From an uncultured Bacteroides sp. (lineage in GTDB: Bacteria > Bacteroidota > Bacteroidia > Bacteroidales > Bacteroidaceae): a stretch of 5,189 nucleotides of DNA. The DNA is taken from positions 1 to 5,189 of the forward strand of contig CABROZ010000132.1 in assembly GCA_902472795.1 (NCBI GenBank). The letters run 5' to 3'. Of this stretch, positions 1 to 5,123 are shown piece after piece (the first letter of the stretch is position 1; every line of letters starts with the position of its first letter). The translations under genes were made by a program, and so were the position numbers. The notes beneath the pieces are model-generated. The model was not told the DNA's origin and did not search any database. It saw only the letters and a list, made by a program, of their open reading frames with translations.

Positions 1-36
1 CGCGGCCGTCTGTGGTGAATTTGTTTTAGCAAACCC

Positions 37-879
37 ATGAAGCAGAACCTACCCACCACGCCCGGTCCCATCGGCGTCTTCGACTCCGGATACGGCGGAC
101 TCACCATCCTCAGCAAGATTCGCGAAACACTGCCCCAGTACGACTACATCTACTTAGGCGACAATGCCCGCGCCCCATACGGTACACGCTCGTTCGAAAT
201 CGTCTATCAGTTCACCCTGCAAGCCGTCACCAAACTCTTCGAAATGGGCTGTCACCTCGTCATCCTGGCTTGCAACACCGCCTCGGCCAAAGCCCTGCGA
301 AGCATCCAGATGAACGACCTCCCCAAGCTCGACCCCGCACGCCGCGTATTGGGCGTCATCCGCCCCACCGTCGAGTGCATCGGCAGCATCACCCGCAACG
401 GACACGTAGGCATACTGGCCACCGCCGGCACCATCAAGTCCGAATCCTATCCCCTCGAAATCCACAAGCTCTACCCCGACATCAGCGTCAGCGGCGAAGC
501 CTGTCCGCTCTGGGTCTCGCTGGTCGAGAACAACGAAGCTGCAGGCCCCGGTGCCGACTACTTCGTGCGCAAATACATCGACCAGCTGTTGGCCAAGGAC
601 CCGCAGATAGATACCGTCATCCTGGGGTGCACGCACTACCCCCTGCTGCTGCCCAAGATACAGCAATACATGCCCGCCCGGATACGCACCGTGGCCCAGG
701 GCGGACTTGTGGCCGAAAGCCTGAAAGACTACCTGCAACGCCATCCCGAAATGGACGCCCGCTGCACCCGACAGGGCACCTGCAGGTACTACACCACCGA
801 AGCCACCGAAAAATTCTCCGAGTCGGCATCCACTTTTCTCAACAGCACCATCGACGTCCGGCACATCGCACTCGAATAA
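37..879 (+). CDS. murI: Glutamate racemase
   Basis: Cytoplasmic, cofactor-independent racemase that interconverts L- and D-glutamate and supplies D-glutamate for the peptidoglycan stem peptide. The 280-residue length is normal for the family. Both halves of the Asp/Glu racemase fold are visible. The N-terminal FDSGYGGLT motif (residues 15-23) carries Asp16 and Ser17, followed by LGDNARAPYG (40-49) and the first catalytic cysteine in ACNTAS (Cys79). The second half has ACPLWVSLVE (155-164) and the second catalytic cysteine in LGCTHYPLL (Cys198, with Thr199 and His200). All expected active-site residues are present, so it should be functional. ATG 37 is chosen because the conserved core begins about 12 residues later. 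Only 36 bp of upstream sequence are in the window, so its promoter or upstream operon partner cannot be judged. The next gene is 95 bp away and has its own promoter. Confidence 0.97.
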   Translation: MKQNLPTTPGPIGVFDSGYGGLTILSKIRETLPQYDYIYLGDNARAPYGTRSFEIVYQFTLQAVTKLFEMGCHLVILACNTASAKALRSIQMNDLPKLDPARRVLGVIRPTVECIGSITRNGHVGILATAGTIKSESYPLEIHKLYPDISVSGEACPLWVSLVENNEAAGPGADYFVRKYIDQLLAKDPQIDTVILGCTHYPLLLPKIQQYMPARIRTVAQGGLVAESLKDYLQRHPEMDARCTRQGTCRYYTTEATEKFSESASTFLNSTIDVRHIALE

Positions 880-915
880 ATCGGGAACACCACGCAAAAG
901 CTTTTCGCCAAAGCC

Positions 916-946
916 CTTGTTATTCTCGCAAACTACACTAACTTTG
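916..946 (+). promoter_or_regulatory. Bacteroidota-type promoter for the DUF2007-proB unit
   Basis: TAACTTTG at 939-946 matches the Bacteroidota -7 consensus TAnnTTTG perfectly. CTTG at 916-919 matches three of four bases of the -33 TTTG element, with the standard 19-bp spacing. Transcription would start near 951-954, giving a leader of about 22 nt before ATG 975. It lies in the only sizeable gap between murI and the downstream genes, which suggests that the small protein and proB start a separate transcription unit. The call rests on consensus matching only. Confidence 0.6.
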
Positions 947-974
947 TGGGGCAAACCATCTAATTTGTAACCAC

Positions 975-1214
975 ATGAAAGAAAAAGACACAAGTAAACT
1001 CATTGAAGTATTCAAAGGCTCCCTGTGGGAAGCCGAATTAGTGAAAAGCCTCCTTGACAGTAACGATGTGCCGTGTGTGCTGAAAGACGGCATGGTAGTC
1101 AACGTCGTATTGCCCTCGTCGGCTGTCGAAGTAACCGTACTGGTCAACGAAGAAAACTTTGAAACGGCCATGGAAGTGGTTCGCGAGTATGAAAAGAAAA
1201 AGAATGCAGAGTAA
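975..1214 (+). CDS. Small DUF2007-family protein
   Basis: A 79-residue soluble protein resembling the DUF2007 family (also named putative signal transducing protein), whose molecular function is not established. The N-terminal part has the typical pattern: a beta strand and turn, IEVFKGSLWEAE (residues 10-21), then a helix, LVKSLLDSNDVPC (22-34). A hydrophobic strand pair follows (VVNVVLP 41-47 and VEVTVLV 51-57), then a C-terminal helix (NFETAMEVVREYEKKK 61-76) with a charged tail. The layout is that of a compact ferredoxin-like fold, which is an inference from the alternating pattern. There is no signal peptide, membrane segment or catalytic motif. It ends 31 bp before proB on the same strand and is probably co-transcribed with it. 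A link to proline or glutamate metabolism is possible by position only. Family assignment is from recognition of the WEAELVKSLL region, not from a search. Confidence 0.85.
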   Translation: MKEKDTSKLIEVFKGSLWEAELVKSLLDSNDVPCVLKDGMVVNVVLPSSAVEVTVLVNEENFETAMEVVREYEKKKNAE

Positions 1215-1218
1215 ACCG

Positions 1219-1234
1219 CGGGACTAACATCCCG
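1219..1234 (+). other. Small hairpin just upstream of proB
   Basis: CGGGA (1219-1223) and TCCCG (1230-1234) form a perfect 5-bp stem with loop CTAACA. It fills the 31-bp gap between the DUF2007-type gene and proB and ends 11 bases before the proB ATG. No T-tract follows, so it is not a standard terminator. It might modulate proB translation or mRNA processing, or be incidental. Confidence 0.4.
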
Positions 1235-1245
1235 AATCACAAATA

Positions 1246-2379
1246 ATGGATCAACTGACAAGAATAGCCGTCAAGATAGGCAGCAACGTACTGACACGCC
1301 CCGACGGCACATTGGACATCACCCGCATGTCGGCACTCGTCGATCAGGTAGCCGCCCTGCACAAGGCAGGCATCGAAGTCATACTCGTTTCCTCTGGAGC
1401 CGTCGCTTCAGGGCGGAGCGAGCTGTGTCCGGCCAAACGGTTGGACAGCGTGGAGCAACGCCAGCTGTTCTCCGCCGTGGGCCAGGCCAAACTCATCAAC
1501 CGCTACTACGAGCTATTCCGCGAACACAAGATAGCCGTAGGCCAGGTGCTCACCATGAAAGAGAGCTTCGGCACACGCCGCCACTACCTGAACCAGAAAA
1601 GCTGCATGACCGTCATGCTCGAGAACGGCGTCATCCCCATCGTCAACGAAAACGACACCATCGCCGTCAGCGAACTCATGTTTACCGATAACGACGAACT
1701 CAGCGGACTTATCGCCACCATGATGGACGCACAGGCCCTCATCATACTGAGCAACATCGACGGCATCTACGACGGGCCGCCCTCCGAACCCGGCTCGGCC
1801 GTCATCACCGAGATAGCCCACGACCGCGACCTGTCCGACTGCATACAGGCTTCGAAGTCCAGCTTCGGACGCGGCGGCATGCTTACGAAGACCAACATCG
1901 CCCGCAAGGTGGCAGCCGAGGGCATCACCGTCATCATAGCCAACGGCAAGCGCGACAACATCCTGAACCACATCGTGGACAACGAAAACGCACGACTGGC
2001 GGCTCCGGCCGACGGCCAACCGGCAACTCCGCTGCCCCACCCTCACCTGCTGTACACCCGCTTTGTCCCCTCGCCCCAACCCGTTTCGAGCGTCAAGAAG
2101 TGGATAGCCCACAGCGAAGGCTTTGCCAAAGGCCGACTGCACCTCAATCCGCAGGCCGCACAGATACTGGCATCGAGCCGCGTGGCCAGCATCCTGCCCG
2201 TAGGCATCACCCGCATCGAAGGCGACTTCGAGCGCGACGACTTAGTACGCATCATTGCCCCCGACGGCACACCCATCGGCGTAGGCAAAGCCAACTGCGA
2301 CGCCACACAGGCCCGCGAAGCCATGGGCAAGCACGGCAAGAAACCCGTGGTGCACTACGACTACCTGTACATTGAGTAA
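1246..2379 (+). CDS. proB: Glutamate 5-kinase with C-terminal PUA domain
   Basis: Cytoplasmic enzyme that phosphorylates L-glutamate to gamma-glutamyl phosphate with ATP, the first and usually feedback-regulated step of proline synthesis. Residues 1-250 form the amino acid kinase domain. They hold the N-terminal VKIGSNVLT motif (Lys10), the glycine-rich VSSGAVASG (48-56), VNENDT (133-138), FTDNDELSG (146-154), LSNIDGIYDG (168-177) and GRGGMLTK (208-215). From about residue 295 to 370 there is a PUA domain (KGRLHLNPQAAQIL through DATQAREAMG), as in long-form ProB proteins. At 377 residues it is full length. ATG 1246 is chosen because the kinase core begins at residue 5. GRGGM stands where many homologues have GTGGM. 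This may be a lineage trait and is not evidence of loss. It sits 31 bp after the DUF2007-type gene. Its partner proA follows, separated by a repeat-filled spacer. Confidence 0.97.
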   Translation: MDQLTRIAVKIGSNVLTRPDGTLDITRMSALVDQVAALHKAGIEVILVSSGAVASGRSELCPAKRLDSVEQRQLFSAVGQAKLINRYYELFREHKIAVGQVLTMKESFGTRRHYLNQKSCMTVMLENGVIPIVNENDTIAVSELMFTDNDELSGLIATMMDAQALIILSNIDGIYDGPPSEPGSAVITEIAHDRDLSDCIQASKSSFGRGGMLTKTNIARKVAAEGITVIIANGKRDNILNHIVDNENARLAAPADGQPATPLPHPHLLYTRFVPSPQPVSSVKKWIAHSEGFAKGRLHLNPQAAQILASSRVASILPVGITRIEGDFERDDLVRIIAPDGTPIGVGKANCDATQAREAMGKHGKKPVVHYDYLYIE

Positions 2380-2465
2380 ATGAAGAATGAAGAATGAGGA
2401 ATGAAGAATTAGGAAATAAAAAAATGAAGAATGAAGAATGAGGAATGAAGAATTAGGAAATGAAA
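2380..2465. repeat. Duplicated block of ATGARGA-type heptamers
   Basis: The array begins at the base after the proB stop codon. It reads as consecutive 7-bp units: ATGAAGA, ATGAAGA, ATGAGGA, ATGAAGA, ATTAGGA (2380-2414), then a 9-bp A-rich linker (2415-2423). The same five units follow in the same order (2424-2458), then AATGAAA. The larger repeat is a perfect 38-bp direct repeat (2380-2417 and 2424-2461) with a 44-bp period. All frames contain stops, so it is not coding. The strand is strongly purine-rich and AT-rich, unlike the GC-rich flanking genes. Similar GAATGAAGAATGAGG-type intergenic repeats are known to me from Bacteroides-like genomes, with no agreed function. Confidence 0.93.
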
Positions 2466-2506
2466 CTTAAAGCACAAAGAACTTCCTCACGCTTCCCCCT
2501 TTGTTC

Positions 2507-2534
2507 TTAATGATTAACTATAAACTTTTAATTG
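2507..2534. repeat. Four degenerate AT-rich heptamers upstream of proA
   Basis: Four adjacent 7-bp units, TTAATGA, TTAACTA, TAAACTT and TTAATTG, share a TTAA-like core and the same 7-bp period as the purine-rich array 40 bp upstream, but a different consensus. They end 8 bp before the proA ATG at 2543. A TTTG at 2500-2503 followed 17 bp later by TAAACTTTT (2521-2529) gives a poor match to a Bacteroidota promoter, so the stretch could also include the proA promoter. The bases between the arrays (2466-2506) show nothing else recognisable. Confidence 0.5.
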
Positions 2535-2542
2535 TACCCTCC

Positions 2543-2597
2543 ATGAATCTGAACGAGACATTCGCCGCCGTACAGTCGGCCAGCCGCGAACTGCCAG
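2543..2597 (+). pseudogene. proA: Out-of-frame 5' end of proA
   Basis: Starting at ATG 2543 this segment encodes MNLNETFAAVQSASREL, a typical ProA N-terminus. After the Glu-Leu codons (2588-2593) the reading frame no longer gives ProA sequence. In that frame it runs on to 3103 as low-complexity Arg/His/Pro-rich protein with no ProA character. The expected continuation KINDILLAVADAT resumes from AAG 2598 in a different frame. Only four bases (2594-2597) lie where homologues carry several codons, so roughly 11-17 bases appear missing, a number that is not a multiple of three. Together the two parts would give about 410 residues, slightly below the usual ~415. It is either a true inactivating mutation or a sequencing or assembly error. 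Confidence 0.85.
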
Positions 2598-2621
2598 AAG
2601 ATCAACGACATACTACTGGCC

Positions 2622-3776
2622 GTGGCCGACGCCACACTGGCCAACACCGACTACATCCTGCAGGAAAACCGCAAGGACTTGGAGCGCATGGACCCTGCCA
2701 ATCCCAAGTACGACCGCCTGAAACTGACCCCCGAACGCCTGGCCGACATCGCCGCCGACACGCGCAAGGTGGCCTCGCTGCCGTCGCCTCTGGGTCGTGT
2801 GCTCAAGCAAAACGTGCTGCCCAACGGCCTCCGGCTGCGCCGTGTCAGCGTGCCTTTCGGTGTCATCGGCATCATCTACGAAGCACGGCCCAACGTCAGC
2901 TTCGACGTCAGTGCCCTGTGCCTGAAGAGCGGAAACGCCTGCATCCTGAAGGGTGGCAGCGATGCCGACTGCTCCAACCGCGCCATCGTGAACGTGATAC
3001 ACCAGGTGCTCGAACGCTTCGGCGTCAATCCCCACGTAGTCGAACTGTTGCCCGCCACCCGCGAAGCCACTGCCGAGCTACTCCATGCCGAAGGCTACGT
3101 TGACCTCATCATTCCGCGCGGCAGCAGCAGCCTCATCCGGTTCGTGCGGCAGAACGCCAGCATCCCCGTCATCGAGACCGGCGCAGGCATCTGCCATACG
3201 TACTTCGACCGCTACGGCGACCTGAAGAAAGGTGCCCCCATCGTCCTGAACGCCAAGACACGCCGCGTCAGTGTCTGCAACGCGCTGGACTGCCTGATTA
3301 TCGACTCCTCGCGCCTCGCCGACCTGCCTGCCCTCTGCCTCCCGATGGTGCCCAGTTCCGTCATCATCTATGCCGACCCGCGTGCCTATGCGGCTCTGCA
3401 GGACAGCTATCCGGCCGAACTGCTGAAGCCTGCCGGCCCCGAGGACTTCGGCACCGAGTTTCTGGACTACAAGATGGCCGTCAAGACCGTTGACTCCATC
3501 GACGAAGCCCTGGAGCACATCCGCCGCTACGGCTCGAAGCATAGCGAGTGCATCGTGACCGAAAGCGCCGAACACGCCGAACGCTTCTGCCGCGACGTCG
3601 ATGCCGCGTGCGTTTACGTCAACGCGCCCACCTCGTTCACCGACGGCGCACAGTTCGGGCTGGGTGCCGAGATAGGCATCAGCACCCAGAAGCTGCACGC
3701 CCGCGGCCCCATGGCATTGGAGGAAATCACCACCTACAAGTGGATCATCGAAGGCGAAGGCCAGATACGGAAATAG
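2622..3776 (+). CDS. proA: Gamma-glutamyl phosphate reductase, frame-disrupted, catalytic body intact
   Basis: NADPH-dependent reductase that converts gamma-glutamyl phosphate to glutamate-5-semialdehyde, the second step of proline synthesis after ProB. The longest open frame with a usable start begins at GTG 2622 and gives 384 residues. It lacks about 27 N-terminal residues, which are encoded out of frame just upstream. The remainder is well preserved. It has the cofactor-domain motif FGVIGIIYEARPNV (79-92), SGNACILKGGSDADCSN, IPRGSSSLI (164-172), ETGAGICHTYFD and the catalytic cysteine in VSVCNALD (Cys219). Near the end are FTDGAQFGLGAEIGIST (339-355) and the QKLHARGPMALEEITTYKW segment. 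No second disruption is seen, so any mutation is recent or the break is a sequence error. Whether translation from GTG 2622 gives active enzyme is doubtful, because the missing helix belongs to the folded N-terminal domain. It ends 2 bp from the convergent porin gene. Confidence 0.9.
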   Translation: MADATLANTDYILQENRKDLERMDPANPKYDRLKLTPERLADIAADTRKVASLPSPLGRVLKQNVLPNGLRLRRVSVPFGVIGIIYEARPNVSFDVSALCLKSGNACILKGGSDADCSNRAIVNVIHQVLERFGVNPHVVELLPATREATAELLHAEGYVDLIIPRGSSSLIRFVRQNASIPVIETGAGICHTYFDRYGDLKKGAPIVLNAKTRRVSVCNALDCLIIDSSRLADLPALCLPMVPSSVIIYADPRAYAALQDSYPAELLKPAGPEDFGTEFLDYKMAVKTVDSIDEALEHIRRYGSKHSECIVTESAEHAERFCRDVDAACVYVNAPTSFTDGAQFGLGAEIGISTQKLHARGPMALEEITTYKWIIEGEGQIRK

Positions 3777-3778
3777 AC

Positions 3779-4978
3779 TCAGAACACGGGTATCGTATAG
3801 ACCAGCCCCAGCGAAACGCGCTGCGCCGAGTAGCCCTCGGCACCTAACGAGCGGGCACGGGCGGTGAGCCCGTAGTTCTTGTAGAGCAGATGCAGGAAGA
3901 TGCGCAGTTCGCTGTTCTTCATCGGAAAATATTCCCCGCACAGTTGTACGTTCCACGTGCGGCGGTACAGGCCCTTCGCGTAAGGGCCGTTTTCTTTATA
4001 TACGCTCCCCGTTTCGTAGGCGCCTTTCACATAGACGTTCCAATTAGGGTGCAGGCGGTAGTCGAAGTTCAGAATGGTGGTGAAGTAGGACACGTGCTGC
4101 GCCGTCACACCGCCGTCGGGCAGCGAAGCCGAAAGTTCGCTCACCAATCCTTTCGTATCAATCCCTTCGCGCGAGTACATGAAATCGACATAGGCCACGA
4201 CGGGGCCTTTCTCCCACACGTTGCCCGCCGTCAGATAGAGGATGTCGCGCTTGCGGGCCAGCTCGCCCCACGAGACGGAGTAACGCATGTTCAGGGCGCG
4301 GTTCAAGAAGTAGCCGTCCCAGTTGAGGGTGGAGAGTACGGGCACATGCACCTTGCCCACGTCCTGAGGTGCCCCGTAGAGGAAGGCGCCATCGTCCTTG
4401 GCGGCGGAGTTGTTCACCACCTGCAGGTTCAGCGTCTGCGTGGACGAAAGGCTGACGGCTCCGTTCACGCCCGCCTGATAGCACTCGATGTAGTTGTTGA
4501 AGTCGCTGAACTCTCGCACGCGGATGGCATCCACCCAGTATTCGTAACCGCTCAGTTGGATGGCCTGCTTGCCCACGGTGAGGGCAAAGCGGGGAGCCAT
4601 GCGCCACGCCACCGACGCCACTTCGACCGACGAGGAAAGGTTGTCGAGCGCGTGCGGGTTGCTGTATTTGTTGAACGACTGCCTGAAGTGGTACGAGAAG
4701 TCCTTGCCGAAGTCGCCCAGCAACTCCAGCCGCACGCCGTTCAGCTTGAAGGCAGCTTCTTCGAGCGAACCGTCGTTGAAGCGGGCCGCCGCCGAGGTGT
4801 AGAACTGCAGATTCATGCTGCTGGAACTGATGGACTTTCCGCCCTTGGTGAAGCGTTCGAGCAGCGTTCGCCCTTCTTCGGGCTCTATCAGCGGGTCTTG
4901 CGCCCGCATCCCCGTACAGGCAGCCAGCAGGCAGGTGCCGAACAGGATTCTCTTCAGATGGGTACAGTGTCTGTTCAT
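3779..4978 (-). CDS. OprO/OprP-type outer-membrane porin
   Basis: A 399-residue precursor resembling the phosphate-selective porin O/P family common in Bacteroidota, predicted to form an outer-membrane beta-barrel channel. The N-terminus is a signal peptide: basic MNRHCTHLKR (1-10), hydrophobic ILFGTCLLAACTG (11-23), probable cleavage near MRA-QD (26-28). The mature part is rich in alternating aromatic and polar strands. Family-like stretches are FKLNGVRLELLGDFGKDFSY (77-96) followed by HFRQSFNK, and GKQAIQLSGYEYWVDAIRVR (136-155) followed by EFSDFNNYIECY. The protein ends in ...VYTIPVF, with the C-terminal Phe expected for BAM-assembled barrels. Substrate cannot be read from the sequence. 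Family names imply phosphate, but many Bacteroidota members are uncharacterised, and no phosphate genes lie nearby. ATG 4978 is chosen because it gives a complete signal peptide. It is convergent with proA and has its own promoter and structured leader. Confidence 0.88.
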   Translation of the reverse strand: MNRHCTHLKRILFGTCLLAACTGMRAQDPLIEPEEGRTLLERFTKGGKSISSSSMNLQFYTSAAARFNDGSLEEAAFKLNGVRLELLGDFGKDFSYHFRQSFNKYSNPHALDNLSSSVEVASVAWRMAPRFALTVGKQAIQLSGYEYWVDAIRVREFSDFNNYIECYQAGVNGAVSLSSTQTLNLQVVNNSAAKDDGAFLYGAPQDVGKVHVPVLSTLNWDGYFLNRALNMRYSVSWGELARKRDILYLTAGNVWEKGPVVAYVDFMYSREGIDTKGLVSELSASLPDGGVTAQHVSYFTTILNFDYRLHPNWNVYVKGAYETGSVYKENGPYAKGLYRRTWNVQLCGEYFPMKNSELRIFLHLLYKNYGLTARARSLGAEGYSAQRVSLGLVYTIPVF

Positions 4979-5005
4979 ATCGGTATGCAGATTCTTGGTT
5001 CAGTC

Positions 5006-5040
5006 GGGCAGGCCGGAGGAAGAATACCCCGCTCCTGCCC
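5006..5040 (-). promoter_or_regulatory. Hairpin at the predicted 5' end of the porin mRNA
   Basis: Read on the minus strand, GGGCAGG (5040-5034) pairs perfectly with CCTGCCC (5012-5006). Inside, CGGGG (5031-5027) can pair with CCTCCG-side bases (5018-5014, one G-U pair), leaving an 8-base loop. The result is about 12 bp of GC-rich stem with a small asymmetric internal loop. The predicted transcription start (about 5040-5042) lies at the base of the stem, so the mRNA would begin almost directly with the hairpin, 27 nt ahead of the ATG. No T-run follows. Roles could be mRNA stabilisation or translational control. Confidence 0.55.
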
Positions 5041-5046
5041 TCTTTA

Positions 5047-5077
5047 CAAATGTAAGGCTTTCATTCCGAAACCGAAA
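5047..5077 (-). promoter_or_regulatory. Bacteroidota-type promoter for the porin
   Basis: On the minus strand TACATTTG (5054-5047) is a perfect TAnnTTTG -7 box. TTTC (5077-5074) matches three of four bases of the -33 TTTG element at the standard 19-bp spacing. The predicted start near 5040-5042 leaves a leader of about 62 nt before ATG 4978. The -7 box is embedded in the inverted repeat TTACA-AA-TGTAA (5044-5055), which might be an operator or chance. The call is based on consensus and position only. Confidence 0.6.
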
Positions 5078-5097
5078 CAGAAAGAGGCAGTATTTCC

Positions 5098-5123
5098 GCC
5101 GGGTATGTTCTGAAACATCCGGC
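5098..5123. other. Strong hairpin upstream of the porin promoter
   Basis: GCCGG (5098-5102) and CCGGC (5119-5123) pair, as do ATGTT (5105-5109) and AACAT (5114-5118), around the loop CTGA. The stem is 10 bp with a 2-base bulge (GT at 5103-5104). It lies 20 bp upstream of the -33 element of the porin promoter. Neither strand shows a T-run beside it. It could be the end of a gene beyond the window, a regulator site, or a structural element. Positions 5124-5189 hold no convincing gene. Confidence 0.5.

Noticed and set aside
16..23. TGAATTTG as a possible -7 box for murI
   Set aside because: It differs from TAnnTTTG at the important second base, and the -33 position would lie outside the window, so it cannot be supported.
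896..905. AAAAGCTTTT palindrome after murI as a terminator
   Set aside because: It is a 10-bp self-complementary run with no loop and no extended stem. It cannot form a useful RNA hairpin.
154..993. 279-codon open frame on the minus strand across murI
   Set aside because: It is the antisense shadow of a clear MurI gene in GC-rich codon usage. It shows no recognisable domain and is rich in Gly, Val and Asp.
2594..2603. Programmed ribosomal frameshift to join the two proA frames
   Set aside because: There is no slippery heptamer, no stop codon at the shift point, and ProA is not known to use frameshifting. A deletion or sequence error is simpler.
3764..3794. GATAC/GTATC inverted repeat spanning the proA-porin junction
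   Set aside because: It has only 5-bp arms separated by a 21-base loop and no T-run, so it is too weak to call a bidirectional terminator.
3078..3956. 292-codon open frame on the minus strand across the end of proA and the porin
   Set aside because: It is antisense to the conserved ProA C-terminus and out of frame with the porin. No domain is recognisable.
3890..5113. 407-codon open frame on the plus strand across the porin gene
   Set aside because: It is longer than the porin itself but has a Val/His/Arg/Gly-rich composition with no domain, no signal or membrane pattern, and it runs through the porin promoter and leader. The minus-strand porin has a signal peptide and family motifs.
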